A stretch of 5,682 nt of DNA from Nitrospira sp. Its GTDB lineage: Bacteria; Nitrospirota; Nitrospiria; Nitrospirales; Nitrospiraceae. Positions within the stretch are counted from its first letter, which is position 1. Every line of letters begins with the position of its first letter. Both the position numbers and the translations under genes were made by a program. Shown here piece by piece: positions 1 to 5,682 of this stretch. A model generated the notes under the pieces. The model ran no database searches. It saw only the letters and a program-made list of their open reading frames with translations, and was not told where the DNA came from. The stretch spans positions 16,340 through 22,021 of the forward strand of contig JABMDE010000004.1 of the NCBI GenBank assembly GCA_015904055.1, written 5' to 3'.

Positions 1-996
1 CTGCATCTGGGCGGTTCCGTCAACGGCACGCCCCGTATCGGCCAGATGACGGTCAAACTGCCGGCCAAAGCGGTGCCGGCGGCGCTCACCCATTTGATCG
101 ATGTCTATCGACGCGACCGTCTGACGAATGAAGGTCTTCCGGGCTTCATCGCCCGTGTGGGGAAAAACAAATTGAAGGATGAATTGATCCCCTACACGAT
201 CGTTCCAGCCTATCAGGACGACCCGACCTACTATTACGATTGGGAGGGAGAAGACGAGTTTATTCTCGAAGATCTTGGTCCGGGCGAATGCGCCGGCGGG
301 GCTCTGGAAATGATCGAAAACGGCATTCTCGAAGCCGATCAGGAGCTCTATCAGGCGAAACTCCTGGTGGATAATCACCAGTACTCCGTCTCCGTGAACA
401 AGTCGTACCGTGCGGTGCTGGCGGCAGCCAAAGCGTTGTTGGTGACGGAGGGGCTTGAGCCATCGACCGATTCTGAAACCTTCATTGAGTTCGACAGCAG
501 GATTGCTCAAAAGGGCACGGTGTCGCCGATCTACCGGAATCTGAATAAGACCGTCGGTGATCTCGGCCCGAAAGAGACGACGGGGCAATCGGCGCGGGAG
601 AAGATGGCCTTTGCCAAAGGATTCGTCGATGCCTGTCGGGCAGCAACCGAACAGATGGGCAAGGATCTGAAATTGGCCCCGGTGCAGGAAGCGCAAGCCC
701 CGGCACCGCAGGCTCCACCAGCGCCGGTCGAGGCGACAACGGCGGCTCCTGCTCAGGCCGGCGCGCCGGTGTACGACCTGCGCGGCGTGGCCTGTCCGCT
801 CAATTACGTGAAGACGAAGCTGAAATTGGAAATGATGGATGCCGGCGAACAGCTGGAAGTCTGGCTGGATGCGGGTGAGCCGATCAAGAATGTGCCGATG
901 AGCCTCAAGAACGATGGACACAAAGTGCTGCTGCAAGAGGCGCTGGAGTCTGAGGCGACTCATTATCGTGTGCTGGTCGAGAAGGTCGGCGAGTAA
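1..996 (+). CDS. Sulfite/nitrite reductase (siroheme type), C-terminal part, fused to HEPN-like and TusA-like domains; 5' partial
   Basis: The reading frame is open from base 1, so the gene starts upstream; the ATG at 46 is internal. The first residues (LHLGG, then a Thr-Pro-Arg-Ile stretch) match the last part of hemoprotein sulfite/nitrite reductases, just after the cysteines that bind the siroheme-coupled 4Fe-4S cluster; those cysteines lie outside the window. The family reduces sulfite to sulfide (or nitrite to ammonia) with six electrons in the cytoplasm. The cys genes downstream favour sulfite. After the reductase part comes an acidic, Tyr-rich stretch (about 190-290), then a helical region at about 295-663 with a HEPN-like YRAVLAAAKALL signature, an Ala/Pro-rich linker (about 673-768), and a TusA-like domain (772-993) with DLRGVACPLNYVK. 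The cysteine at 793-795 sits where TusA carries its persulfide, but the motif is CPLN rather than CPxP. Sure of the reductase and TusA parts; the HEPN call is moderate. Confidence 0.85.
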   Translation: MHLGGSVNGTPRIGQMTVKLPAKAVPAALTHLIDVYRRDRLTNEGLPGFIARVGKNKLKDELIPYTIVPAYQDDPTYYYDWEGEDEFILEDLGPGECAGGALEMIENGILEADQELYQAKLLVDNHQYSVSVNKSYRAVLAAAKALLVTEGLEPSTDSETFIEFDSRIAQKGTVSPIYRNLNKTVGDLGPKETTGQSAREKMAFAKGFVDACRAATEQMGKDLKLAPVQEAQAPAPQAPPAPVEATTAAPAQAGAPVYDLRGVACPLNYVKTKLKLEMMDAGEQLEVWLDAGEPIKNVPMSLKNDGHKVLLQEALESEATHYRVLVEKVGE

Positions 997-1002
997 GAGG
1001 AA
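997..1002 (+). promoter_or_regulatory. Ribosome binding site for cysH
   Basis: GAGGAA lies between the reductase stop codon and three consecutive possible starts, GTG 1009, ATG 1012 and ATG 1015. The spacers are 6, 9 and 12 bases. ATG 1012 is the best compromise of codon and spacing, but GTG 1009 cannot be ruled out. Confidence 0.5.
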
Positions 1003-1011
1003 GTCAGGGTG

Positions 1012-1743
1012 ATGATGGCGTCACAGGACGGAGCCGGATCGATGGTTGACCGCAAGGCCGACCTCAAAAGATGGAGTGATTCGCTCGAATCGCAGCAGCC
1101 CCAGGATGTGTTGGCGGCTGCTCTCCCGCGCTATGCGGGGAAGATCGTCCTTGCCTGCAGCTTCGGCGCGGAAGATGTCGTCTTGGTCGATATGATTCAT
1201 CGCCTCGATCCGTCCGTGCCGCTGTTCTACCTGGATACGGACTTTTTGTTTGCGGAGACCTATGCGACGAGGGATCGCGTCATCGAGCGGTATCACTTGA
1301 AGCCGACACAGGTGGTACAAGTCACCTCACTACTCACGCCTGAACGTCAGGCGGCTCAATACGGCGACGCCTTATGGACGAAAGAGCCCGACCGCTGTTG
1401 CCAATTGCGGAAGGTCGAGCCGTTGACCCGCGTGTTACAAGGGTACGAGGCCTGGATCACCGGTATCCGGCGCGACCAAGCTCCCTCCAGGGCCGGTGCC
1501 GGGTTGATCGAGTGGGATGGTAAGTTTGGTCTCGTCAAAGTGAATCCCTTGGCGCGCTGGACATGGGCCGATGTATGGACCTACATCAAGGTCTATGAAG
1601 TTCCCTATAACCCGCTGCATGATCGGAATTATCCCAGCATCGGCTGCACTCATTGCACCGCACCGGTTGCAGACGGTGATGATCCACGGGCTGGTCGCTG
1701 GCAAAACTTCACCAAGACGGAGTGCGGGTTGCACAAGGCGTAA
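1012..1743 (+). CDS. cysH: Adenylyl-sulfate (APS) reductase, iron-sulfur type, CysH family
   Basis: Cytoplasmic enzyme that reduces APS to sulfite and AMP with electrons from thioredoxin or a similar donor. Numbering from the GTG at 1009, the protein shows the PAPS/APS reductase core: SFGAEDVVLVDM (51-62), a YLDTDFLF substrate-loop region (74-81), GIRRDQAPSR (152-161), and the C-terminal ECGLH with the catalytic cysteine at 239. It has the CC pair (130-131) and CxxC pair (213-216) that bind a 4Fe-4S cluster. In this family those cysteines mark enzymes that use APS; PAPS-only reductases such as E. coli CysH lack them. The length of about 243 residues is normal. The start is uncertain among GTG 1009, ATG 1012, ATG 1015 and a later ATG at 1042. 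The gene follows the reductase stop by 15 bases and precedes the TrpD-like gene by 2, so one transcript is likely. Nothing looks broken. Confidence 0.93.
   Translation: MMASQDGAGSMVDRKADLKRWSDSLESQQPQDVLAAALPRYAGKIVLACSFGAEDVVLVDMIHRLDPSVPLFYLDTDFLFAETYATRDRVIERYHLKPTQVVQVTSLLTPERQAAQYGDALWTKEPDRCCQLRKVEPLTRVLQGYEAWITGIRRDQAPSRAGAGLIEWDGKFGLVKVNPLARWTWADVWTYIKVYEVPYNPLHDRNYPSIGCTHCTAPVADGDDPRAGRWQNFTKTECGLHKA
1735..1738 (+). promoter_or_regulatory. Ribosome binding site for the TrpD-like gene, inside the end of cysH
   Basis: AAGG lies 7 bases upstream of ATG 1746, within the last codons of cysH. This supports ATG 1746 over the in-frame GTG at 1722, which would overlap cysH by 22 bases. Confidence 0.45.
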
Positions 1744-1745
1744 GA

Positions 1746-2795
1746 ATGCCCATTCAAGACATCATTGCCAAAATTGCGAAGGGTCCGAAGGTATCCAAGG
1801 ACTTGACGTGGGAGGAGTCCAAGCAGGCCGTCAAAGCGTTGATCGAAGGGGCCGCGACTCCGGCGCAGGTCGGGGCGTTCCTGATCGCCATGCGGTTCAA
1901 GTCGGAGTCGGTCACGGAATTGGCTGCCATGGCCGCCGCCGCCCGGCAGTATGTACCGCCGCTTGCTGTATCGCGGGATGCGGCCTTGGTCGATATCCCC
2001 AGTTACGCCGGCAAACAGGATACGTTCCATGCGTTGATTGCCGCGTCGATCGTCGCGGCGTCGGCCGGCGCTACGGTGCTGATGCATGGCTATGACGGTG
2101 TTCCTGGACGGCCCGGCAGCGCCGGGGTACTCAAGGCGTTGGGTATTCCCATCGACTTCGAGCCCAAGATGGCGACCGAGGAATTGAATAGGAAGGGCTT
2201 CGCCTACTTGGACATCGGCCTGTATCACCCCCCGGTCTATCGATTTCTGGAAATGCGTCAGGAGCTTGGAGTCAGGAATGTGTTTCATCCGATTGCGAGG
2301 CTGCTGAATCCGGCGCGAGCCCCCTCTCAGGTGGTCGGATTGTCGCATCCGCCGCACTTTGAGAAAACGGTTGAAGCCTTGCGCATGCTCGGTTGTCCGC
2401 GCGGGCTTGTGATCCGTGGCGTCGAGGGTGATCCCGAATTGTCCCTTTCGGCGGTCACGCGAGTGCTGGAATTGCGGAATGAACGTATCGCGCCGTTGGG
2501 CGTGGCGCCGAAGGATTTTGGCGTGCCGTCAGGTTCGACGCGAGAAATGGCAGGGTTTCCTCCGGCGCAGCGGGACAAGGAAGCGGACCTGCTCCGGAGA
2601 ATTCTTCAGAATAAGACACAGGGCGGGCCCAGAGATTGGGTGCTCATGAATGCCGCGATGGTGCTCTATGCGGCGGGGAAAAGCGACTCGCTTGCCGCCG
2701 GCTATCTTATGGCGCGGTCAGCGATCGAAGAGGGTGCGGCAGCGCGTAAGCTGGATGCACTGGTGCAGGAACCGGTTGCTGCAGCCAAGTTGTAA
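1746..2795 (+). CDS. TrpD-like (anthranilate phosphoribosyltransferase fold) protein without canonical PRPP motifs
   Basis: A 349-residue protein with the length and layout of class IV phosphoribosyltransferases (TrpD and TrpD2/YbiB). It has an N-terminal helical part with LTWEESKQAVKALIEGAATPAQVGAFLIAMR (shown here only to identify the helix region, residues 20-50), a central segment ending in GSAGVLKALGIPID (124-137), and RQELGVRNVFHPIARLLNPA (171-190), which parallels the TrpD stretch '[20 protein letters not shown]'. The PRPP-binding GTGGD of TrpD is replaced by SYAGKQD (86-92), and the KHGNR loop by LMHGYDGVPGR (112-122). The DGLDE-like site reads VEGDPELSL (226-234). Tryptophan synthesis is therefore unlikely, and a TrpD2-like or other role is possible. 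Its place between cysH and cysD suggests a function tied to sulfur assimilation, but I cannot name it. The start is ATG 1746, two bases after the cysH stop. Confidence 0.75.
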   Translation: MPIQDIIAKIAKGPKVSKDLTWEESKQAVKALIEGAATPAQVGAFLIAMRFKSESVTELAAMAAAARQYVPPLAVSRDAALVDIPSYAGKQDTFHALIAASIVAASAGATVLMHGYDGVPGRPGSAGVLKALGIPIDFEPKMATEELNRKGFAYLDIGLYHPPVYRFLEMRQELGVRNVFHPIARLLNPARAPSQVVGLSHPPHFEKTVEALRMLGCPRGLVIRGVEGDPELSLSAVTRVLELRNERIAPLGVAPKDFGVPSGSTREMAGFPPAQRDKEADLLRRILQNKTQGGPRDWVLMNAAMVLYAAGKSDSLAAGYLMARSAIEEGAAARKLDALVQEPVAAAKL

Positions 2796-2852
2796 GCAGT
2801 GAGTGATGAGTCGAATCTGCGAACTGAACACTGAAAACCCAAGAGTGCAATC
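2796..2852 (+). other. 57-base intergenic gap before cysD
   Basis: This is the only sizeable gap in the operon; the others are 2 to 15 bases. It is low in complexity, with overlapping GTGA/ATGAGT units (about 2799-2811) and a CTGAACACTGAAAACC stretch (about 2824-2839). I see no good promoter or terminator. The cysD ribosome binding site is weak (AAGAG at 2841-2845, 7 bases before ATG 2853). Confidence 0.5.
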
Positions 2853-3650
2853 ATGAAACATCTCCGGCAACTTGAAGATCAAAGTGTCTATATTTTGAGA
2901 GAGGCCTATAAGCATTTCGACAATCTCGGCATGCTCTGGTCCATGGGCAAAGATTCCACGGTGCTGTTATGGCTGGCCCGGAAGGCGTTCTTCGGCCATG
3001 TGCCGTTCCCCTTGCTCCACGTCGATACGAGCTACAAGATCCCGGCGATGATCGAGTATCGCGACAGGCTGGCTCGTGAATGGGGGCTGGATTTGGTGGT
3101 CGGCCAAAACAAAGAAGCGCTGGCTGCCGGCATGAACCACACGCTGGGCCGCGTTGTGTGCTGCACGGCGCTGAAGACGAACGGGCTGAAACAGTTGTTG
3201 GAACATAAAGGGTACACGGGCGTCATTCTGGGGGTGCGAGCGGATGAAGAGGGGACGAGGGCGAAAGAACGCTATTTCTCTCCCCGTGACAAACATGGCG
3301 ATTGGGATTTTCGTGATCAGCCGCCGGAACTCTGGGATCAGTATAAAACGACGTTCCCGCCCGGTACGCACATCCGTATCCATCCGCTGCTGGATTGGAC
3401 GGAAATCAATATTTGGGAATATATCAAGCTCGAAAACATTCCGTTCATTGATCTCTATCTCGACAAGGGCGACGGCACCCGCTATCGCAGCCTGGGCTGT
3501 GCTCCCTGTACGACGCCGATCAAGTCGACGGCGAAATCTGTGGACGACATTATCGAAGAACTGCGCCACACGACGGTGGCGGAACGGTCGGGCCGCGCCC
3601 AAGACGAAGGCCGCGGCATGGAATTACTCCGGAAAGATGGATACATGTAG
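2853..3650 (+). CDS. cysD: Sulfate adenylyltransferase subunit 2 (ATP sulfurylase, CysD)
   Basis: Catalytic subunit that adenylates sulfate with ATP to give APS and pyrophosphate, normally in complex with the GTPase CysN. It is a PP-loop (ATP pyrophosphatase) family protein: the SMGKDS loop is at residues 30-35, followed by [16 protein letters not shown] (56-71), CCTALK (103-108), [14 protein letters not shown] (127-140), [12 protein letters not shown] (180-191) and [10 protein letters not shown] (211-220). The C-terminus keeps the family's ending (SGRAQDEG, then LLRKDGYM). At 265 residues it is shorter than E. coli CysD (about 300), which is usual for this subgroup, and all expected motifs are present. 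ATG 2853 starts the conserved N-terminal helix ([17 protein letters not shown]). The stop is two bases before the CysN start, so translational coupling is likely. Confidence 0.95.
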   Translation: MKHLRQLEDQSVYILREAYKHFDNLGMLWSMGKDSTVLLWLARKAFFGHVPFPLLHVDTSYKIPAMIEYRDRLAREWGLDLVVGQNKEALAAGMNHTLGRVVCCTALKTNGLKQLLEHKGYTGVILGVRADEEGTRAKERYFSPRDKHGDWDFRDQPPELWDQYKTTFPPGTHIRIHPLLDWTEINIWEYIKLENIPFIDLYLDKGDGTRYRSLGCAPCTTPIKSTAKSVDDIIEELRHTTVAERSGRAQDEGRGMELLRKDGYM

Positions 3651-3652
3651 CC

Positions 3653-5326
3653 ATGAGCATCTCAACAGCACCGACAAAACCATCCGAGACAGAGCAGGGC
3701 ATTACGATCGATACGGCTCGCACGTTCTTCATCTGGAAAGGACGCCAATACATCATCATCGATGCGCCGGGCCACAAAGAATTTCTCAAGAATATGATCT
3801 CCGGCGCCGCGCGCGCCGAGGCGGCGATTTTGCTGATTGATGCGCTGGAAGGCGTGAAAGAACAGTCGAAGAAACACGGCTATCTGCTGTCATTGCTCGG
3901 TGTCCGTCAATTCGCGGTCGTGGTCAATAAGATGGATCTGGTCGGCTACCGACAGGATGTCTTCAGCGGGATCGAAAAAGAGTATCGGGAATTCCTGGGG
4001 CAGTTCAAGGCGGTGCCGACGCAGTTCATTCCGGTCAGCGCCAAGCTCGGCGACAACATCGCCAATCGTAGTGACACGATGCCCTGGTATGGCGGTCCGA
4101 CGGTGTTGGATACCTTGAGCCTCTTCAAGAAAGAAGCAGCCCGGTCGGAGCAGCCGCTCAGACTTCCGGTGCAGGACGTGTACAAGTTCGACGCACGCCG
4201 CATCATCACCGGCCGCATTACGGCGGGCCGTGTGAAGGTCGGAGACCATCTCGTCTTTTCACCCTCGAACAAGCGGGCCAACGTCAAGTCTGTCGAAGCC
4301 TTCAATGTCGAGCCGCAGCCCATGATGGGCGAGGCGGGCCAGTCGATCGGCCTCACGTTGGACGAGCAGATTTTCGTGGAGCGCGGCGAGATCGCGTCGC
4401 ACCAGGAACAGCTGCCGTCCGTGTCGACGGCGTTTCGCGCGAATGTGTTTTGGCTGGGGAAGCGGGCTCTTGAGAAGGGGCGCAAATACCTTCTGCGCGT
4501 TGCGACTAAAGAGGTGGACTGCGAAGTGGTGTCCATCCATCGCATCATCGACACAATGGATTTAGCCCAACAGCAGGGCAGCAATACGGTCGGCAAGAAC
4601 CAAGTTGCGGAGTTGACCGTGCGCACGAAGATGCCGCTGGCCTTTGATCTCTCGTCGTCGTTTGAGGCCACCGGCCGGTTTGTCTTGGTCGACGAGTACG
4701 ATATCGCCGGGGGCGGCATCATTACGGAACTGGTGCGTGACGAGCAGGAATTTTTGCGGGAAGAAGCGCGGCGCCGGGACTTCGCCTGGGTGAAAGGCGA
4801 GGTCGGCATTGAAGATCGCGCCAAACAGTATGGCCATCGGGCGGCGGTGGTGTTGTTTACCGGAGGGCGGCATGCCGGCAAATCATTCCTAGCGAGAAAG
4901 CTGGAAGGACGTCTCGTGGCGGATGGGCGTCATGCGTACCTCTTAGACGGTGAAAACCTGCGCCGTGGTCTTGATGCCGATTTGAGCGAAGAAGAACGGG
5001 GCCAGACGGCGGAGATGGCTCGCCGGTATGGCGAAGTCGCGCGGTTGCTGATGGATACGGGGCTGATTGTCGTCTCCACCACGAATCCGTTCGGACTGGC
5101 CTATCGGGATGCCGTGCAGCCGATTCGGACGCTTGTCCATCCGGCGCCGGTGGTGGCCGTCCATATGAGCAAGTCAGACGAGGAGCCGCCTCCCAACACC
5201 GACGTGGTGTTGAGCGGCCCGATGGATATCGATTTGGCGGTCAAGCGAGTCATGGACGAACTGAAGCGTCGGGGCGTATTGGCCGAGGCCATCGGGTCCA
5301 AGCCGACGTTTCAGTATTCGATTTAG
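3653..5326 (+). CDS. cysN: Sulfate adenylyltransferase subunit 1 (CysN) with divergent CysC-like C-terminus; GTPase P-loop missing
   Basis: CysN hydrolyses GTP to drive APS formation by CysD. Residues 1-15 are a short leader, then GITID (16-20, G2), DAPGH (37-41, G3), NKMD (92-95, G4) and SAK (129-131, G5). The G1 P-loop (GxxxxGKS) and the stretch between it and G2, usually tens of residues, are absent. No other frame or upstream space can hold them, because cysD ends two bases before the start. EF-Tu-like domains 2 and 3 follow (about 165-250 and 255-360). Residues about 395-545 resemble APS kinase: a Walker A GGRHAGKS (404-411), LLDGENLRRGL (430-440) and GEVARLLMDTGLIVVS (460-475). The substrate and lid motifs of true APS kinases (SPYR.DR, KGLYKKAR) are not seen. 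The 557 residues are in frame with no stop. As read, GTP binding by the N-terminal domain should be lost or badly impaired. This could be a real deletion allele, a specialised protein or a sequence error. Confidence 0.88.
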   Translation: MSISTAPTKPSETEQGITIDTARTFFIWKGRQYIIIDAPGHKEFLKNMISGAARAEAAILLIDALEGVKEQSKKHGYLLSLLGVRQFAVVVNKMDLVGYRQDVFSGIEKEYREFLGQFKAVPTQFIPVSAKLGDNIANRSDTMPWYGGPTVLDTLSLFKKEAARSEQPLRLPVQDVYKFDARRIITGRITAGRVKVGDHLVFSPSNKRANVKSVEAFNVEPQPMMGEAGQSIGLTLDEQIFVERGEIASHQEQLPSVSTAFRANVFWLGKRALEKGRKYLLRVATKEVDCEVVSIHRIIDTMDLAQQQGSNTVGKNQVAELTVRTKMPLAFDLSSSFEATGRFVLVDEYDIAGGGIITELVRDEQEFLREEARRRDFAWVKGEVGIEDRAKQYGHRAAVVLFTGGRHAGKSFLARKLEGRLVADGRHAYLLDGENLRRGLDADLSEEERGQTAEMARRYGEVARLLMDTGLIVVSTTNPFGLAYRDAVQPIRTLVHPAPVVAVHMSKSDEEPPPNTDVVLSGPMDIDLAVKRVMDELKRRGVLAEAIGSKPTFQYSI

Positions 5327-5430
5327 CTAACCATATCTGACCTGACACCGACTGACCGCGCATAGTTCCAGGATCGCGTCTCTGACTTGAAGATCCGTCC
5401 ATCGGAATTTGTCGTGCAAGGTCCGTTGCC

Positions 5431-5451
5431 ACTCGCGTTCGAACGACGAGT
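5431..5451. repeat. Inverted repeat, ACTCG-CGTTC/GAACG-CGAGT
   Basis: A 10-base palindrome (CGTTCGAACG, 5436-5445) is flanked by ACTCG and CGAGT with one unpaired A. No T-run follows on either strand, so it is not a standard terminator. It lies inside the possible remnant gene and may be chance. Confidence 0.5.
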
Positions 5452-5460
5452 CACTGACTC
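5448..5460. repeat. Perfect 13-base inverted repeat GAGTCA-C-TGACTC
   Basis: Two 6-base arms around a central C. It overlaps the right arm of the repeat at 5431-5451, so the two hairpins would be mutually exclusive in RNA. It could be a dimeric protein site or chance. Confidence 0.5.
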
Positions 5461-5609
5461 TTAACCTGTTGTCTGAAAAAGGCTGGGAAGTCCAAACTGA
5501 CCCCATCTCACCCCCACTACAATAAACGGCAGATTCGCAAACCACAGGGAAGTGGACTGGTCGCTAACTAAGACTTTGGCTTATTAGGATCTTCCTTAGC
5601 AGGCTGCGG

Positions 5610-5649
5610 AAAAACGTTTTTGAGGCCTCTCCCGAAGCGTCAACTTCGG
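5610..5649. repeat. Palindrome AAAAACGTTTTT plus CCGAAG/CTTCGG hairpin in a repeat-like segment
   Basis: The perfect 12-base palindrome at 5610-5621 follows TTAGCAGGCTGCGGA (5596-5610). The stem CCGAAG/CTTCGG with a 6-base loop is at 5632-5649. From memory, a TAGCAGGCTGC.GAAAAA stretch resembles ends of dispersed repeats in Nitrospira-like genomes. The element would continue past the window edge. Confidence 0.35.
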
Positions 5650-5682
5650 TGTCTGGAATGACCTCTGACTTGCTCGAAAACC

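Larger units (their letters stand above)
5327..5545 (-). pseudogene. Possible remnant of a small protein gene, perhaps a PIN-family toxin (COG1569-like)
   Basis: A 72-codon minus-strand frame ends directly against the CysN stop codon. Its second half (FEREWQRTL, KFRWTDLQV, then ILELCAVSRCQV) loosely resembles the middle of PIN-domain toxins of the COG1569 type, where a helix 'EYEEVLRRPKF' is followed by a helix ending in 'LRAVA..V'. The N-terminal DTN acid motif and the C-terminal D.D part are absent. The first 35 residues or so look like translated non-coding DNA. It is at most a fragment, and the similarity is weak; it could be chance. Confidence 0.2.
5327..5682. other. 356-base region downstream of the operon with no intact gene
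   Basis: Codon-like structure ends at the CysN stop. The region has no convincing gene, tRNA or GC-hairpin-plus-T-run terminator. It holds a possible gene remnant on the minus strand (5327-5545), clustered CTGAC units near 5337-5354, overlapping short inverted repeats (5431-5460), a 12-base palindrome (5610-5621) and a small hairpin (5632-5649). Confidence 0.6.

Noticed and set aside
1722..1745. GTG 1722 as start of the TrpD-like gene
   Set aside because: It would overlap cysH by 22 bases, whereas ATG 1746 has an AAGG site at a good distance and fits the family's N-terminus.
1571..2095. Plus-strand open frame overlapping the end of cysH and the TrpD-like gene
   Set aside because: It is out of frame with both real genes and rich in Arg, Gly and Cys without motifs.
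1650..2357. Long minus-strand open frame (235 residues) across cysH and the TrpD-like gene
   Set aside because: It is antisense to two well-supported genes, its residues are Arg/His-rich without a recognisable domain, and such frames are common in GC-rich DNA.
3244..3840. Frame across the cysD/cysN junction that might hold the missing CysN N-terminus
   Set aside because: Its translation is Arg/Ser-rich with no GxxxxGKS motif, so it does not supply the lost P-loop by a frameshift.
3946..4881. Long minus-strand open frame (311 residues) inside cysN
   Set aside because: Its Ser/Arg/Thr-rich composition is typical of an antisense shadow, and the plus-strand frame has clear CysN motifs.
5371..5396. 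GGATC/GATCC inverted repeat as an operon terminator
   Set aside because: The stem is only 5 bases with a 16-base loop and there is no T-run after it.

Overview
The window carries the 3' part of a compact, plus-strand assimilatory sulfate reduction operon, followed by about 350 bases of non-coding, repeat-like DNA. The GC-rich coding bias, the gene order and the domain fusions (a sulfite reductase with a HEPN-like and a TusA-like tail, and CysN joined to a divergent CysC-like domain) resemble Nitrospira-type bacteria (Nitrospirota). That assignment rests on recalled protein character, not on a search.

Layout: (1) 1-996 is the C-terminal part of a siroheme-type sulfite/nitrite reductase. It is open at the left window edge and extended by a HEPN-like helical domain, an Ala/Pro linker and a TusA-like domain. 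(2) 1012-1743 is cysH, an iron-sulfur APS reductase. (3) 1746-2795 is a protein of the anthranilate phosphoribosyltransferase (TrpD) fold that lacks the usual PRPP-binding signatures. (4) 2853-3650 is cysD, the catalytic ATP sulfurylase subunit. (5) 3653-5326 is a CysN-CysC-like fusion. (6) 5327-5682 has no convincing intact gene; it holds a possible gene remnant on the minus strand, several short palindromes and a repeat-like segment at the right edge.

Together the enzymes would take sulfate to APS (CysD with CysN), APS to sulfite (CysH) and sulfite to sulfide (the reductase at the left edge). The TusA-like tail suggests a link to sulfur relay. Because CysH looks like an APS-type reductase, a working APS kinase is not needed for the route, which fits the eroded look of the CysC-like domain.

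The strongest anomaly is in the CysN gene. Its product begins with about 15 residues and then jumps straight into the G2 motif (GITID). The P-loop (G1) and the rest of the N-terminal part of the GTPase domain are missing, while G3, G4, G5 and all later domains are intact and in frame. This looks like a clean in-frame deletion near 3690-3698. Other points of interest are the reductase-HEPN-TusA fusion, the TrpD-like protein without PRPP motifs inside a cys operon, and the degenerate CysC-like domain.
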